Assembly: GCF_051846935.1 (NCBI RefSeq)
Contig: NZ_JBPYCS010000026.1
Coordinates: 1 to 35,855 of the forward strand
DNA: 35,855 nucleotides
From: JBPYCR01 sp051846935
GTDB lineage: Bacteria; Bacillota; Bacilli; Bacillales; Amphibacillaceae
Direction: 5' to 3'
The position numbers and the translations under genes are program-made. Of this stretch, positions 16,078 to 23,548 are shown in pieces (positions within the stretch are counted from its first letter, which is position 1; each line of letters opens with the position of its first letter). The notes beneath the pieces were generated by a model. That model did no database searches. It saw only the letters and a list, made by a program, of their open reading frames with translations, and had not been told where the DNA came from.

Positions 16078-17454
16078 ATGAAACAATTTGATGTAGCAAT
16101 TGTCGGTGGTGGTCCAGGTGGGTATGTAGCTGCGATTCGAGCTGCCGATGCTGGATTAAACGTTGCATTAATAGAAGGAAATGAATTAGGCGGTACGTGT
16201 CTAAACCGTGGTTGTATCCCATCAAAAACGCTTTTAAAAAATGCGGAAGTATTAAACCAAATTAATAACAGTGCCTCCTTGTCCATTCATGTTGAAAATG
16301 TATCGGTCGATTTTCCAGCAGTAATAAATCGAAAGAACAAGGTCATTCAACAATTGAAAAATGGCATTAAAGGGCTATTGCGTCAACATAAGATAACTGT
16401 TTACGATGGCTATGGCTATGTAAGCTCCGACTGCAAAGTAACCGTAAAAGGCGAAAAAGCAAATGAAGAATTGCAAGCAGATAAAATTATTGTAGCGACT
16501 GGCTCCGAAGTAGTAATGCCGCCGATTCCTGGTGCGGAGGAAGTAACGATACATACGAGTGATACGATTTTTGATGTTAAAGAGATACCGAATCGCCTCG
16601 TTATCGTCGGTGGCGGAGTAATTGGATTAGAAATCGCCTGTATTTTTAACAGCCTTGGGACCAAAGTGACGATAATTGAAATGGCAGAGCGAATTTTACA
16701 AGCGGAAGACAAAGATGCGAGTGCATTTTTAGAGCAACAGTTAAAAAATGATGGTATCGCCATTCATACAGGTGCGCAAGTGAAAGCCTTTAAAAAGACA
16801 GCCGATGAAAACCGCGTCACGTTTGTTCAAGGAGAAGAACAAGAAATCGCCTCCGACATCATCTTAATGAGTGTAGGAAGACAGCCAAATGTAAAAGGAT
16901 TGGACGACCTAGCGCTTCAATTTGACGGCCCTTTTATTAAGGTGGATAAAAACTTACAAACATCCAATCGACGTGTTTATGCGATTGGCGATGTGATTGG
17001 CGGCTATCAATTAGCACACGCTGCAAGCAGCGAAGGATTACGTGCTGTAAATCATATCCTCGGTATTAAAAACAAAAACAATCAGATGATTCCGCGCTGT
17101 GTCTATACATTTCCGGAAATCGCGAGTGTTGGACTAACAGAATCAGAGGCACGAAAGTCCGGATATAAGGTGAAGGTGAAAAAAGTTGATTTAGCTGCCA
17201 ATGGTAAAGCAATTTCCGCTTTAGAAAATCGTGGGTTTATGAAAATAATCGCAGACGAAACGTATAACGAAATCTTAGGTGTTGTAATGGTTGGATCCCA
17301 TGTTACCGAAATAATTAGCCAAGCTACTGCATTTATGCATCTTGAAGGCACTGTTGATGAGCTGGAAAGTATGGTGTTTCCACATCCAACGATTTCCGAA
17401 GCTTTATTTGAGGCGGCCAGCGCTTATTTAGAAAAAGGAATCCATTATCGTTGA
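16078..17454 (+). CDS. acoL: Dihydrolipoamide dehydrogenase E3
   Basis: A 458-residue FAD-dependent E3 that reoxidises dihydrolipoamide with NAD+. Seen: FAD fold VGGGPGGYVAAIRAADAG (9-26), the redox disulfide GGTCLNRGCIPSK (C41, C46), a second nucleotide-binding fold IVGGGVIGLEIACIFNSLG, the FAD-ribityl motif AIGDVIGG and the catalytic pair FPHPTISE (H436, E441). The ATG at 16078 has AAGGAGG upstream. A frame extension to 15994 comes from the repeat and is excluded. It completes the E1-E2-E3 set, though separated from E2 by the repeat. The C-terminus is intact (EKGIHYR). Confidence 0.92.
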   Translation: MKQFDVAIVGGGPGGYVAAIRAADAGLNVALIEGNELGGTCLNRGCIPSKTLLKNAEVLNQINNSASLSIHVENVSVDFPAVINRKNKVIQQLKNGIKGLLRQHKITVYDGYGYVSSDCKVTVKGEKANEELQADKIIVATGSEVVMPPIPGAEEVTIHTSDTIFDVKEIPNRLVIVGGGVIGLEIACIFNSLGTKVTIIEMAERILQAEDKDASAFLEQQLKNDGIAIHTGAQVKAFKKTADENRVTFVQGEEQEIASDIILMSVGRQPNVKGLDDLALQFDGPFIKVDKNLQTSNRRVYAIGDVIGGYQLAHAASSEGLRAVNHILGIKNKNNQMIPRCVYTFPEIASVGLTESEARKSGYKVKVKKVDLAANGKAISALENRGFMKIIADETYNEILGVVMVGSHVTEIISQATAFMHLEGTVDELESMVFPHPTISEALFEAASAYLEKGIHYR

Positions 17455-17518
17455 TGGGGTTGGGAGCGTATGCCTCCTCATGATTAAAGGAATATTTTAT
17501 TTGACGCGAAAAATACAG

Positions 17519-17524
17519 TATAAT
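17519..17524 (+). promoter_or_regulatory. Candidate -10 box for the SorC-type regulator
   Basis: TATAAT lies 33 bp before the chosen start. TTGACG at 17501-17506 is only 12 bp upstream, too short for a normal sigma-A promoter. A weak TTTATT (17496-17501) would give a 17-bp spacer. A new transcript starting here is plausible after the E3 gene, but unproven. Confidence 0.3.
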
Positions 17525-17557
17525 ATTTGGTAAATGCATGAGAGAGGAATGTCCGGT

Positions 17558-18508
17558 ATGAGGTTTGATGATCGTAGAGTAATGACTAAAATAGCCTCGC
17601 TATACTATTTCGATGGTTGGACACAGGCAAAGATTGCTAAAAAGTATGGTGTGTCTAGACCTGTCATCTCTAAAGCGCTTCAGCGAGCAAAGGATGAAGG
17701 AATAGTTGAAATTTACATCAAAGATGAAAGTGTGCATACAGTTAAGCTTGAACAAGAATTGGAGCAAAGGTACGGTTTAAAGGAAGTAATCGTAGTTTCC
17801 ACAGAGAATTTATCTGAAGAAATGATAATGCGATCCCTCGGTAAAGCGATGGCTTCTTATGTAAATAGTATTGTAAAAAATGAAATGAAAATTGGTGTTT
17901 CTTGGGGGAAAACATTAGCATCGTTTGTTGAGGAATTCCCATTTGAACGGAAGGAATCTATACATGTGATCCCCCTAATAGGTGGTATGGGTAGGAACAA
18001 AGTGGAAGTACATGCGAATCAACTAGCAAATCGATTAGCCCATAAACTAGGCGGCACATGTACGTATTTATATGCTCCAGCAATTGTCGGTTCAAAGGAT
18101 TTAAAGGATCGCTTAATAGATTCTGAGGATTTGGTAGAGGTTTTAGAAGAAGGCAGAAATGTGGACGTAGCATTCGTTGGTATAGGAAATCCATATATTG
18201 ACTCAACTATGACGGATATCGGATATTTAGAGGAAGAGGATATAGCTGAAATTAAAGCTTCGGGTGTAGTAGGAGATATTAATTCACAATTTTTTGATTC
18301 AAGCGGTACAACTACCCACTTGTCGATAAATGACCGTGTAATCGGTGTAGGCTTAACAGATCTAAAAAATATTGAGGAAGTAATTTGTATTGGGCATGGA
18401 ACTCATAAAGTTGAGAGTATCCACTTGGCCGCTTCTTTTAATTTTATCGACGTACTAATCACCGATGAGCGAACAGCTAAACAATTAACAAAACTTAAAG
18501 ACTTTTAA
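17558..18508 (+). CDS. SorC/DeoR-family sugar-binding transcriptional regulator
   Basis: A 316-residue regulator. An N-terminal HTH (about 16-45, FDGWTQAKIAKKYGVSRPVI then KALQRA) is followed by the SorC sugar-phosphate-binding domain (about 60-316: IGVSWGKTLASFVEEF, HVIPLIGGMG, GVGLTDL, CIGHGTHKVESIHLA). Such proteins sense a phosphorylated sugar or polyol and control the matching PTS operon. The next genes, an HAD phosphatase and a glucitol-type PTS, fit that. In-frame ATGs exist at 17534 and 17549; ATG 17558 has GAGAGG upstream and is preferred, but the start is not certain. Its likely binding sites are the shared motifs at 20716 and 20896. Confidence 0.87.
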   Translation: MRFDDRRVMTKIASLYYFDGWTQAKIAKKYGVSRPVISKALQRAKDEGIVEIYIKDESVHTVKLEQELEQRYGLKEVIVVSTENLSEEMIMRSLGKAMASYVNSIVKNEMKIGVSWGKTLASFVEEFPFERKESIHVIPLIGGMGRNKVEVHANQLANRLAHKLGGTCTYLYAPAIVGSKDLKDRLIDSEDLVEVLEEGRNVDVAFVGIGNPYIDSTMTDIGYLEEEDIAEIKASGVVGDINSQFFDSSGTTTHLSINDRVIGVGLTDLKNIEEVICIGHGTHKVESIHLAASFNFIDVLITDERTAKQLTKLKDF

Positions 18509-18534
18509 GATGAATGTGCAGATGAGGTGCAGAA

Positions 18535-19308
18535 ATGTCAATAGAAGCTGTTTTTTTTGATATAGATGGGACTCTGATAGATGAAAATAAGTTGACAGCT
18601 GATAAAACTGTATATGCAATTAATCAATTAAGGGAAAACGGGATTAAGGTTATCTTCGCAACAGGAAGATCTCCAAGACATATTGTAGATGTGCAAAAAA
18701 TGTTTGGTATTCATTCGTTTGTATGCTTTAACGGATCAGTTGGTGTATGCGAAGGGAAAAGAATTTTCCAACATGCTTTAAATCATGGATCTTTGACGAG
18801 GTTAATTACAGACGCTACTACAAAGAACAATCCAATGGTGTTTTTAAATGAACGAGGAAGTTATGCAAGCTCAGAGGCTGATGAACAAATTAGTGCTTCT
18901 TTTAATCATTTAAAGGAGGATCACCCTGAATATCGCCCAAACGTTTGGGAAAGCGAAGAAATTATCCAAAGTTTTTTATATTGTTCACCTGAAGAGCAAA
19001 AGATGTATGAAGAAGAACATGAGGAGTTAAAGTTTACAAGATGGCATACGTATGCTGTTGACGTAAATAATCATAACATGAATAAATCGGTTGGTATAAA
19101 GTCGTATTTGGAATACCTAAATATTAATCCGAGGAATACGGCTGCGTTCGGTGATAACTTGAATGATTTAGAAATGTTAAGTTATGTAGGATACGGTATA
19201 GCAATGGGAAATGCAGTTGATGTTGCAAAGGAGAAAGCAGACTATGTAACAAAGCCGTTGCATGAGAATGGAATTTATTTTGGGCTGAAGCATATGGGAT
19301 TAATTTAA
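18535..19308 (+). CDS. Cof-type HAD-IIB phosphatase
   Basis: A 257-residue haloacid-dehalogenase-superfamily hydrolase. Motif I is FFDIDGTLID (nucleophile Asp9, acid/base Asp11), motif II FATGRSP, the motif III lysine lies in MNKSVGIK, and motif IV is AFGDNLNDLEML. A type-IIB cap lies between motifs II and III, typical of the Cof/YidA group, which dephosphorylates sugar phosphates and cofactors. Start ATG 18535 with GAGGTG about 6 bp upstream; the gene lies 26 bp after the SorC regulator, so they are one unit, closed by the terminator at 19327. It may relieve build-up of the phosphorylated PTS product; the substrate is unknown. Confidence 0.87.
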   Translation: MSIEAVFFDIDGTLIDENKLTADKTVYAINQLRENGIKVIFATGRSPRHIVDVQKMFGIHSFVCFNGSVGVCEGKRIFQHALNHGSLTRLITDATTKNNPMVFLNERGSYASSEADEQISASFNHLKEDHPEYRPNVWESEEIIQSFLYCSPEEQKMYEEEHEELKFTRWHTYAVDVNNHNMNKSVGIKSYLEYLNINPRNTAAFGDNLNDLEMLSYVGYGIAMGNAVDVAKEKADYVTKPLHENGIYFGLKHMGLI

Positions 19309-19326
19309 CCTTTTTTAAACAATGAG

Positions 19327-19359
19327 GCACTTGGGAGAGGTATATCCCAAGTGCTTTTT
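19327..19359 (+). terminator. Terminator between convergent genes
   Basis: A perfect 10-bp stem GCACTTGGGA (19327-19336) / TCCCAAGTGC (19345-19354) with an 8-nt loop is followed by TTTTT. It ends the regulator-phosphatase transcript and lies 15 bp past the end of the convergent oxidoreductase gene, so it may serve both directions. Confidence 0.85.
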
Positions 19360-19373
19360 AGAATGAATTCATA

Positions 19374-20663
19374 TTAAATTTGCTGATCCTGTAGACTCCG
19401 TAAGGTCCAAATTGTTGCTGGTTTTGTTTGTTCTACGGCATCATACGTAATGACTGCACCTTTAGCAATATCCTTTTGAACGACAACATTACGGTCAACT
19501 AAGCCAATAGGTAGCGCGTTCAATTGCTCAGCATCGTATTTTTTATAAATTTTTCCGTACACAGTATAGCCGCCAATCTCATCAAGGGATTCGCCTTTCT
19601 TAAGATCACGTTTAGCTACTGCGACCGTTTCTGCAACCATACCCTTCCAAGGAGCAATGGTGGGCTCGTTGTCAAAGTATGCTTTAGCAATAGACAGTGG
19701 TGTTTCTAAGCTCGCCAAATGGTATGGACGATATAAAATATAGTAAGGTCCCTCACCTAAATTTAAGTATTGTAGTTCCTCATTTACTTCACCACTTGAA
19801 GATGTAATGATTGCAAATACTCCAGGTGCAACACCGTTAACAAATTCAACAACCTTTTCTTCTGTAAGGATGCCACCATCTTTTTTTGGAATTAACAATT
19901 TTGGTAATTCTTGAACAGTACCACTTACGCCATGCATACCAGGTTTATCTGGAACAAATCCAGTGGCATTAGCAACAGCTGTCATTTCAACCATTGTCTT
20001 GGTTCCGTCTTGAAACGATGCGATCATTTTTGGATTTGCCTTTTTAGCTTCTGCGATCTCTTTTACGCTATCAGGAGTAGCGTCTAGGTTCAATGGATTG
20101 TTTTTACCTTTACCTAGAGCTACAACGTCGAAATTAATCGCATCTGCAAAGTCATAAAGCTCCATTATGGCGCCTGGCTCATCCCCAGCAGATCCCGTAT
20201 AGACAACATCTGCACTTGTGGCCATATGGTGTAAGATGGGCCCAATTGTTACATCTGTCTCTACATTTAACATGACGATATGCTTTTTATTTAAAATCGC
20301 TTGCATGGCAACATTTGCACCTACCTCTGGTACCCCTGTCGCATCAACAATGACATCTATAGAGTCCATCTTTGTAACGATTGTGTAATCCTGTGTAGCA
20401 ATTACCATGTCTTTGCAGGCAGAATGATTTGCTGCATCTAGTGATGAAACTGTCGCAATTGCTTCTTCATTGATGTCTGCAAATTTATACGCGTACTTTA
20501 CGGATTCAATATTAATGTCAGCAATTGCTAAGACTTGCATGCCCTTCATTCCTTCAATTTGAGCAACCATTCCACGCCCCATTTGTCCTGCCCCAACTAA
20601 ACCGACATTAATCTTTTTACCTTCCCTCTGAAAGGCTTCCAATTTTCTATTAATACCTAACAT
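19374..20663 (-). CDS. SAF-domain NAD(P)-dependent oxidoreductase (homoserine-dehydrogenase-like, COG4091)
   Basis: A 429-residue cytoplasmic protein. The N-terminal Rossmann fold carries INVGLVGAGQMGRGMVAQ (18-35); a middle part has VIVDATGVPEVGANVA, MLNVETDVTIGP and SAGDEPGAIMELYDFADA; and the C-terminal SAF-like region (about 345-415) carries VAKRDLKKGESLDEIGGYTV, VDRNVVVQKDIAKGAVI. This is the predicted homoserine-dehydrogenase/SAF group. In Firmicutes it often lies beside glucitol-type PTS genes, where it probably oxidises or rearranges the phosphorylated polyol instead of a standard sorbitol-6-phosphate dehydrogenase. It is transcribed away from the PTS operon, with GAGGTGACG before the ATG on the - strand. 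The exact reaction is not known to me. Confidence 0.82.
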   Translation of the reverse strand: MLGINRKLEAFQREGKKINVGLVGAGQMGRGMVAQIEGMKGMQVLAIADINIESVKYAYKFADINEEAIATVSSLDAANHSACKDMVIATQDYTIVTKMDSIDVIVDATGVPEVGANVAMQAILNKKHIVMLNVETDVTIGPILHHMATSADVVYTGSAGDEPGAIMELYDFADAINFDVVALGKGKNNPLNLDATPDSVKEIAEAKKANPKMIASFQDGTKTMVEMTAVANATGFVPDKPGMHGVSGTVQELPKLLIPKKDGGILTEEKVVEFVNGVAPGVFAIITSSSGEVNEELQYLNLGEGPYYILYRPYHLASLETPLSIAKAYFDNEPTIAPWKGMVAETVAVAKRDLKKGESLDEIGGYTVYGKIYKKYDAEQLNALPIGLVDRNVVVQKDIAKGAVITYDAVEQTKPATIWTLRSLQDQQI

Positions 20664-20715
20664 TTACGTCACCTCATTTAATAAAACAGAATATCCTTAC
20701 CTATGTTCCTGTTGA

Positions 20716-20758
20716 TTACATTTGTAAACAATTTTACTCTTATTATGTGAGTTGTCAA
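20716..20758 (-). promoter_or_regulatory. Promoter and operator of the SAF oxidoreductase gene
   Basis: On the - strand, TTGACA (20753-20758), a 16-bp spacer and TAAAAT (20731-20736) form a sigma-A promoter. At the expected transcription start lies TTACA-AA-TGTAA (20716-20727), a 5-bp-arm palindrome. The same core (ACAAA[T/A]GTAA) recurs beyond the divergent PTS promoter, which suggests a shared repressor, most simply the SorC-type regulator. Confidence 0.6.
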
Positions 20759-20845
20759 GAGTTAAAACAGTTTTTCAAAATATGAGTTTATTACTTTACC
20801 AAGTATTTAAACGAGCATTAAACGGATTTAATATATAAAACAGGA

Positions 20846-20908
20846 TTGACATTAAAATTATAAATAGTTAAAATAGTTTCAAAGGTAACCTGCACGAACA
20901 AAAGTAAC
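20846..20908 (+). promoter_or_regulatory. Promoter and operator of the polyol PTS operon
   Basis: TTGACA (20846-20851), a 17-bp spacer and TAAAAT (20869-20874) form a near-consensus sigma-A promoter 64 bp before gutM. GAACAAAAGTAAC (20896-20908) lies about 15-28 bp past the start point and shares the ACAAA[T/A]GTAA core with the site at 20716. DeoR/SorC-type operators often contain AACAAAA, so this is a good regulator site. Confidence 0.65.
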
Positions 20909-20937
20909 TAACCTGATTAGTATTTGGAGGTGTTAAA

Positions 20938-21303
20938 ATGTGGGGGTATGTCATTATAGGTTTTGTTTTAATGTGGGTACTGCAAATAATACTATCTTCA
21001 TATCAGTTGAAGCACTATAACAAAACGCTTAAGGAAATGAGCCAACGTAATAGTGGTTTTTTGGGAGTAGGGGTTGATAAACGTCGTTTTGGAGTTGGTT
21101 CGGTCGTTATTATTGTATGTAATAAAGAAGGTGTTGTAACAGAAAGTAGAATGCTAGAGGGTGTTACTGTCTTTCAACGCTTTAAGCAAAACAACGCAAT
21201 AATAAATGAACATATTGATAAGTTAATAAAGGTGGAACACCAGCATTTTAGCAATGCTACTAAAATGGCTGTAGATAAAATATATTCTCAAATGGCTCTA
21301 TAA
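20938..21303 (+). CDS. gutM: GutM-like accessory/regulatory protein of the polyol PTS
   Basis: A 121-residue protein with an N-terminal membrane helix (VIIGFVLMWVLQIILSSYQL, 5-24) and a small cytoplasmic part (FLGVGVDKRRFGVGSVVIIV, then MLEGVTVFQRFK). This matches the GutM/SrlM family, an activator or accessory protein of glucitol operons in E. coli. It is the first gene after the promoter, with GGAGGTG at 7 bp from the ATG, and lies 14 bp before the IIC gene. In Firmicutes it often joins glucitol-type PTS genes; its biochemical role remains poorly defined. Confidence 0.8.
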   Translation: MWGYVIIGFVLMWVLQIILSSYQLKHYNKTLKEMSQRNSGFLGVGVDKRRFGVGSVVIIVCNKEGVVTESRMLEGVTVFQRFKQNNAIINEHIDKLIKVEHQHFSNATKMAVDKIYSQMAL

Positions 21304-21317
21304 AAGGGGGAAAAAGC

Positions 21318-21857
21318 ATGGAATTTTTAGTTAAGTTGGCTGAGGGATTTATTGGCATGTTTCAAGAAGGTGGGAATACATTTGTAGGTCTAGTTACAGG
21401 GATCATTCCACTATTAATTGCTTTGATAACATTTGTAAACGCTTTAATACATTTAATAGGAGAGGAAAGGATTAACCGGCTTGCGGAGAAAAGTACAAAG
21501 AATATTATTTTAAGGTATAGTTTGTTTCCAGTATTATCTGTCTTCTTTCTGACGAACCCAATGGCATATACATTCGGTAAATTTTTGCCAGAAAAACAGA
21601 AACCGGCTTTTTATGATTCTGCCGTATCCTTTGTTCATCCGATTACTGGATTATTTCCTCATGCAAATCCGGCAGAGCTGTTTGTTTATATGGGGATAGC
21701 AGCTGGAATTACAGAATTAGGATTATCACTTGGACCTTTAGCTGTTCGTTATTTCTTAGTTGGCGTCCTTGTTATTTTAATACGTGGAATTGTAACAGAG
21801 AGAATTACAATTTATATGATGAATAAAAGAGAAAAGCAAATGGCTAACCAGCAATAG
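21318..21857 (+). CDS. srlA: Glucitol/sorbitol-type PTS IIC subunit
   Basis: A 179-residue membrane protein matching the IIC (GutA/SrlA) subunit, with helices near 24-44, 64-80, 118-138 and 144-164. Characteristic stretches are GGNTFVGLVTGIIPLLIALI, RYSLFPVLSVFFLTNPMAYT, GKFLPEKQKPAFYDSA and HPITGLFPHANPAELFVY. With the IIBC protein it forms the membrane channel that takes up and phosphorylates a polyol. Length equals E. coli SrlA. ATG 21318 has AAGGGGGAA upstream. A cre-like site lies within the gene at 21434. Confidence 0.92.
   Translation: MEFLVKLAEGFIGMFQEGGNTFVGLVTGIIPLLIALITFVNALIHLIGEERINRLAEKSTKNIILRYSLFPVLSVFFLTNPMAYTFGKFLPEKQKPAFYDSAVSFVHPITGLFPHANPAELFVYMGIAAGITELGLSLGPLAVRYFLVGVLVILIRGIVTERITIYMMNKREKQMANQQ
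21434..21447. promoter_or_regulatory. Intragenic cre-like CcpA site
   Basis: TGTAAACGCTTTAA matches the Bacillus cre consensus TGWAANCGNTNWCA at 13 of 14 positions. It lies within the IIC gene, about 560 bp past the operon promoter. A weaker copy TGTAAACGTTTTTT (12 of 14) is at 22379-22392 in the IIBC gene. CcpA can block elongation at such internal sites. In AT-rich DNA chance matches are possible. Confidence 0.35.
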
Positions 21858-21869
21858 GGGGGAAATCAA

Positions 21870-22865
21870 ATGTCTAATTTTAAAGCTGTTAAAGTATCAA
21901 AAGGTGCAAACGGATGGGGAGGCCCTTTAACAATTTCACCTACAGAGGAGAAGAAATATGTTGTTTCTGTTACTGGAGGGGGAATACATCCTGTGGCACA
22001 GAAAATTGCTGATATGACTGGTGCGGAAGCGGTTGATGGCTTTTCTACAAAAGTAGAAAGCGACGAGATGGCTTGTGTTATCATTGATTGTGGGGGCACA
22101 GCGAGGTGCGGTGTTTATCCAAAGATGAATGTCTTAACGATTAACCTTACACCCACACCACCTTCAGGGCCGCTAATGAAATACATTAAAGAAGATAATT
22201 TTGTTTCAGGAGTAAAAGACAATACGATTGAACTTACTGAAGAAACTATACCTAGTAGGGAAGAAAAGGAAATTTCATACCAGGAGATAAAAAAGGAAGC
22301 TAAAGAACAATATTCCAAAGTAGCGGAAGGTAAAAAGACGAATATACTAGAGCGCTTAGGTCGTGGAGTAGGTTCAGTTGTAAACGTTTTTTACCAGGCT
22401 GGACGTGAAACAATTGAACAAGTAATTAAAAACATTTTACCGTTTATGGCTTTTGTTAGTGTCTTGATCGGTATAATTAATTATACTGGGATTGGAGACT
22501 TTATAGCTAATATTGTTACTCCGTTAGCATCGAACATATGGGGGTTAGTAATTCTATCTGTTATTATATCTGTACCTATCTTATCCCCTCTGTTAGGACC
22601 TGGTGCAGTTATAGCTCAAGTAGTTGGGGTATTGGTAGGTGTCGAAATAGGAAAAGGGAACATTCCTCCGCAATTGGCTTTGCCTGCTCTCTTTGCAATC
22701 AACCCGCAAGTTGGGGCGGATTTTGTACCTGTAGGATTAACGTTAGGAGAAGCAAAAGCAGAGACAATAGAAGTTGGAGTTCCAGCTGTCCTTATATCCC
22801 GGCAATTTACAGGGCCTTTAGAGGTTGTTATTGCATACCTATTTAGCTTTGGGCTGTATTCATAA
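21870..22865 (+). CDS. srlE: Glucitol/sorbitol-type PTS IIBC subunit
   Basis: A 331-residue protein. The N-terminal IIB domain (1-120) has ANGWGGPL, VTGGGIHPVA and the phosphocysteine segment IDCGGTARCGVYP (Cys74 by analogy with SrlE, Cys80 also present). A linker at 120-180 leads to a C-terminal membrane domain with helices about 190-215, 225-265 and 310-328 (ISVPILSPLLGPGAVIAQVV, PALFAINPQVGADFVPVGLT). It accepts phosphate from IIA and passes it to the incoming polyol. ATG 21870 follows AGGGGGGAAA. It lies 12 bp after the IIC gene. The family is clear; whether the sugar is sorbitol or another polyol is not. Confidence 0.92.
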   Translation: MSNFKAVKVSKGANGWGGPLTISPTEEKKYVVSVTGGGIHPVAQKIADMTGAEAVDGFSTKVESDEMACVIIDCGGTARCGVYPKMNVLTINLTPTPPSGPLMKYIKEDNFVSGVKDNTIELTEETIPSREEKEISYQEIKKEAKEQYSKVAEGKKTNILERLGRGVGSVVNVFYQAGRETIEQVIKNILPFMAFVSVLIGIINYTGIGDFIANIVTPLASNIWGLVILSVIISVPILSPLLGPGAVIAQVVGVLVGVEIGKGNIPPQLALPALFAINPQVGADFVPVGLTLGEAKAETIEVGVPAVLISRQFTGPLEVVIAYLFSFGLYS

Positions 22866-22891
22866 TTTACATCATGAAAGGATAGAAAAAG

Positions 22892-23254
22892 ATGATCTAT
22901 GAATCAAAGGTAACAAAAATCGGGGAAGATGTAGATGCATTTTTAGAAGAAAAGATGGTTGTATTATTTAATGAAAATGTCCCAGACGAATTAACATCAA
23001 TTGCTTTAGTTCACGAGGAAAGTAAGATGAAGGGAAATGTTGCTAAAGGAGATTATTTTATCCTAGGCGATACAAAATATGAAGTACTTTCGGTTGGAGA
23101 TAAGGCGAACGAAACACTACATGAGCTAGGCCATTGTACAATTAAATTCTCAGTTCCGTCGAATGATGATTTGCCAGGGACGATTGTTGTAGAGCAGAAG
23201 GACATTCCAGATTTAGTTACTGGATTAGCGCTTAAATTTAAAAAGTCAGAATAA
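22892..23254 (+). CDS. srlB: Glucitol/sorbitol-type PTS IIA subunit
   Basis: A 120-residue cytoplasmic IIA protein (SrlB family) that takes phosphate from HPr and hands it to the IIB domain. Seen: YESKVTKIGEDVDAFLEEKM, IALVHEE (His41, near the position of the phospho-histidine in E. coli SrlB as I recall), GDYFILGDTKYEVLSVGDKA, NETLHELGHCTIKF and the C-terminal LPGTIVVEQKDIPDL. The length fits. ATG 22892 has GAAAGGA upstream. It completes IIC-IIBC-IIA in the order of the E. coli srlAEB operon. Confidence 0.9.
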   Translation: MIYESKVTKIGEDVDAFLEEKMVVLFNENVPDELTSIALVHEESKMKGNVAKGDYFILGDTKYEVLSVGDKANETLHELGHCTIKFSVPSNDDLPGTIVVEQKDIPDLVTGLALKFKKSE

Positions 23255-23281
23255 TAACGTCGTTGGTGGAGGTCTATTCAA

Positions 23282-23548
23282 ATGGTTGAAAAAACATTTA
23301 AAGTTATTACAAAAGAAGGAATTCATGCACGGCCAGCAACTGTTCTTGTTAAGAAGGCTAGTGAAATCAAATCAGAGGTAAGTCTTGTTTATAAAGAGAA
23401 AACGGTCAACATGAAATCAATTATGGGAGTTATGGCGCTAGGTATACCGCATACTGCTTCTTTCCAAATTGTTGTAGAAGGAAACGATGAAGAAGAGGGT
23501 CTCGAGATGCTTACAACCTTTTTAAAAGCTGAAGGTATTGCTGAATAA
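23282..23548 (+). CDS. ptsH: HPr phosphocarrier protein
   Basis: An 88-residue HPr. The active histidine is in KEGIHARPAT (His15). The regulatory serine is in NMKSIMGVMAL (Ser46), so it could be phosphorylated by HPr kinase like a true Firmicute HPr, and unlike Crh it keeps His15. It shuttles phosphate from Enzyme I to IIA. GGTGGAGGT lies about 7 bp before ATG 23282. The gene lies 27 bp after IIA and its stop overlaps the Enzyme I start. Having HPr in a substrate-specific operon is uncommon; it may be a dedicated copy or the general ptsH of the cell. Confidence 0.93.
   Translation: MVEKTFKVITKEGIHARPATVLVKKASEIKSEVSLVYKEKTVNMKSIMGVMALGIPHTASFQIVVEGNDEEEGLEMLTTFLKAEGIAE

Noticed and set aside
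16416..16763. 115-codon minus-strand frame inside the E3 gene
   Set aside because: Mirror of the nucleotide-binding fold of E3; no ribosome site.
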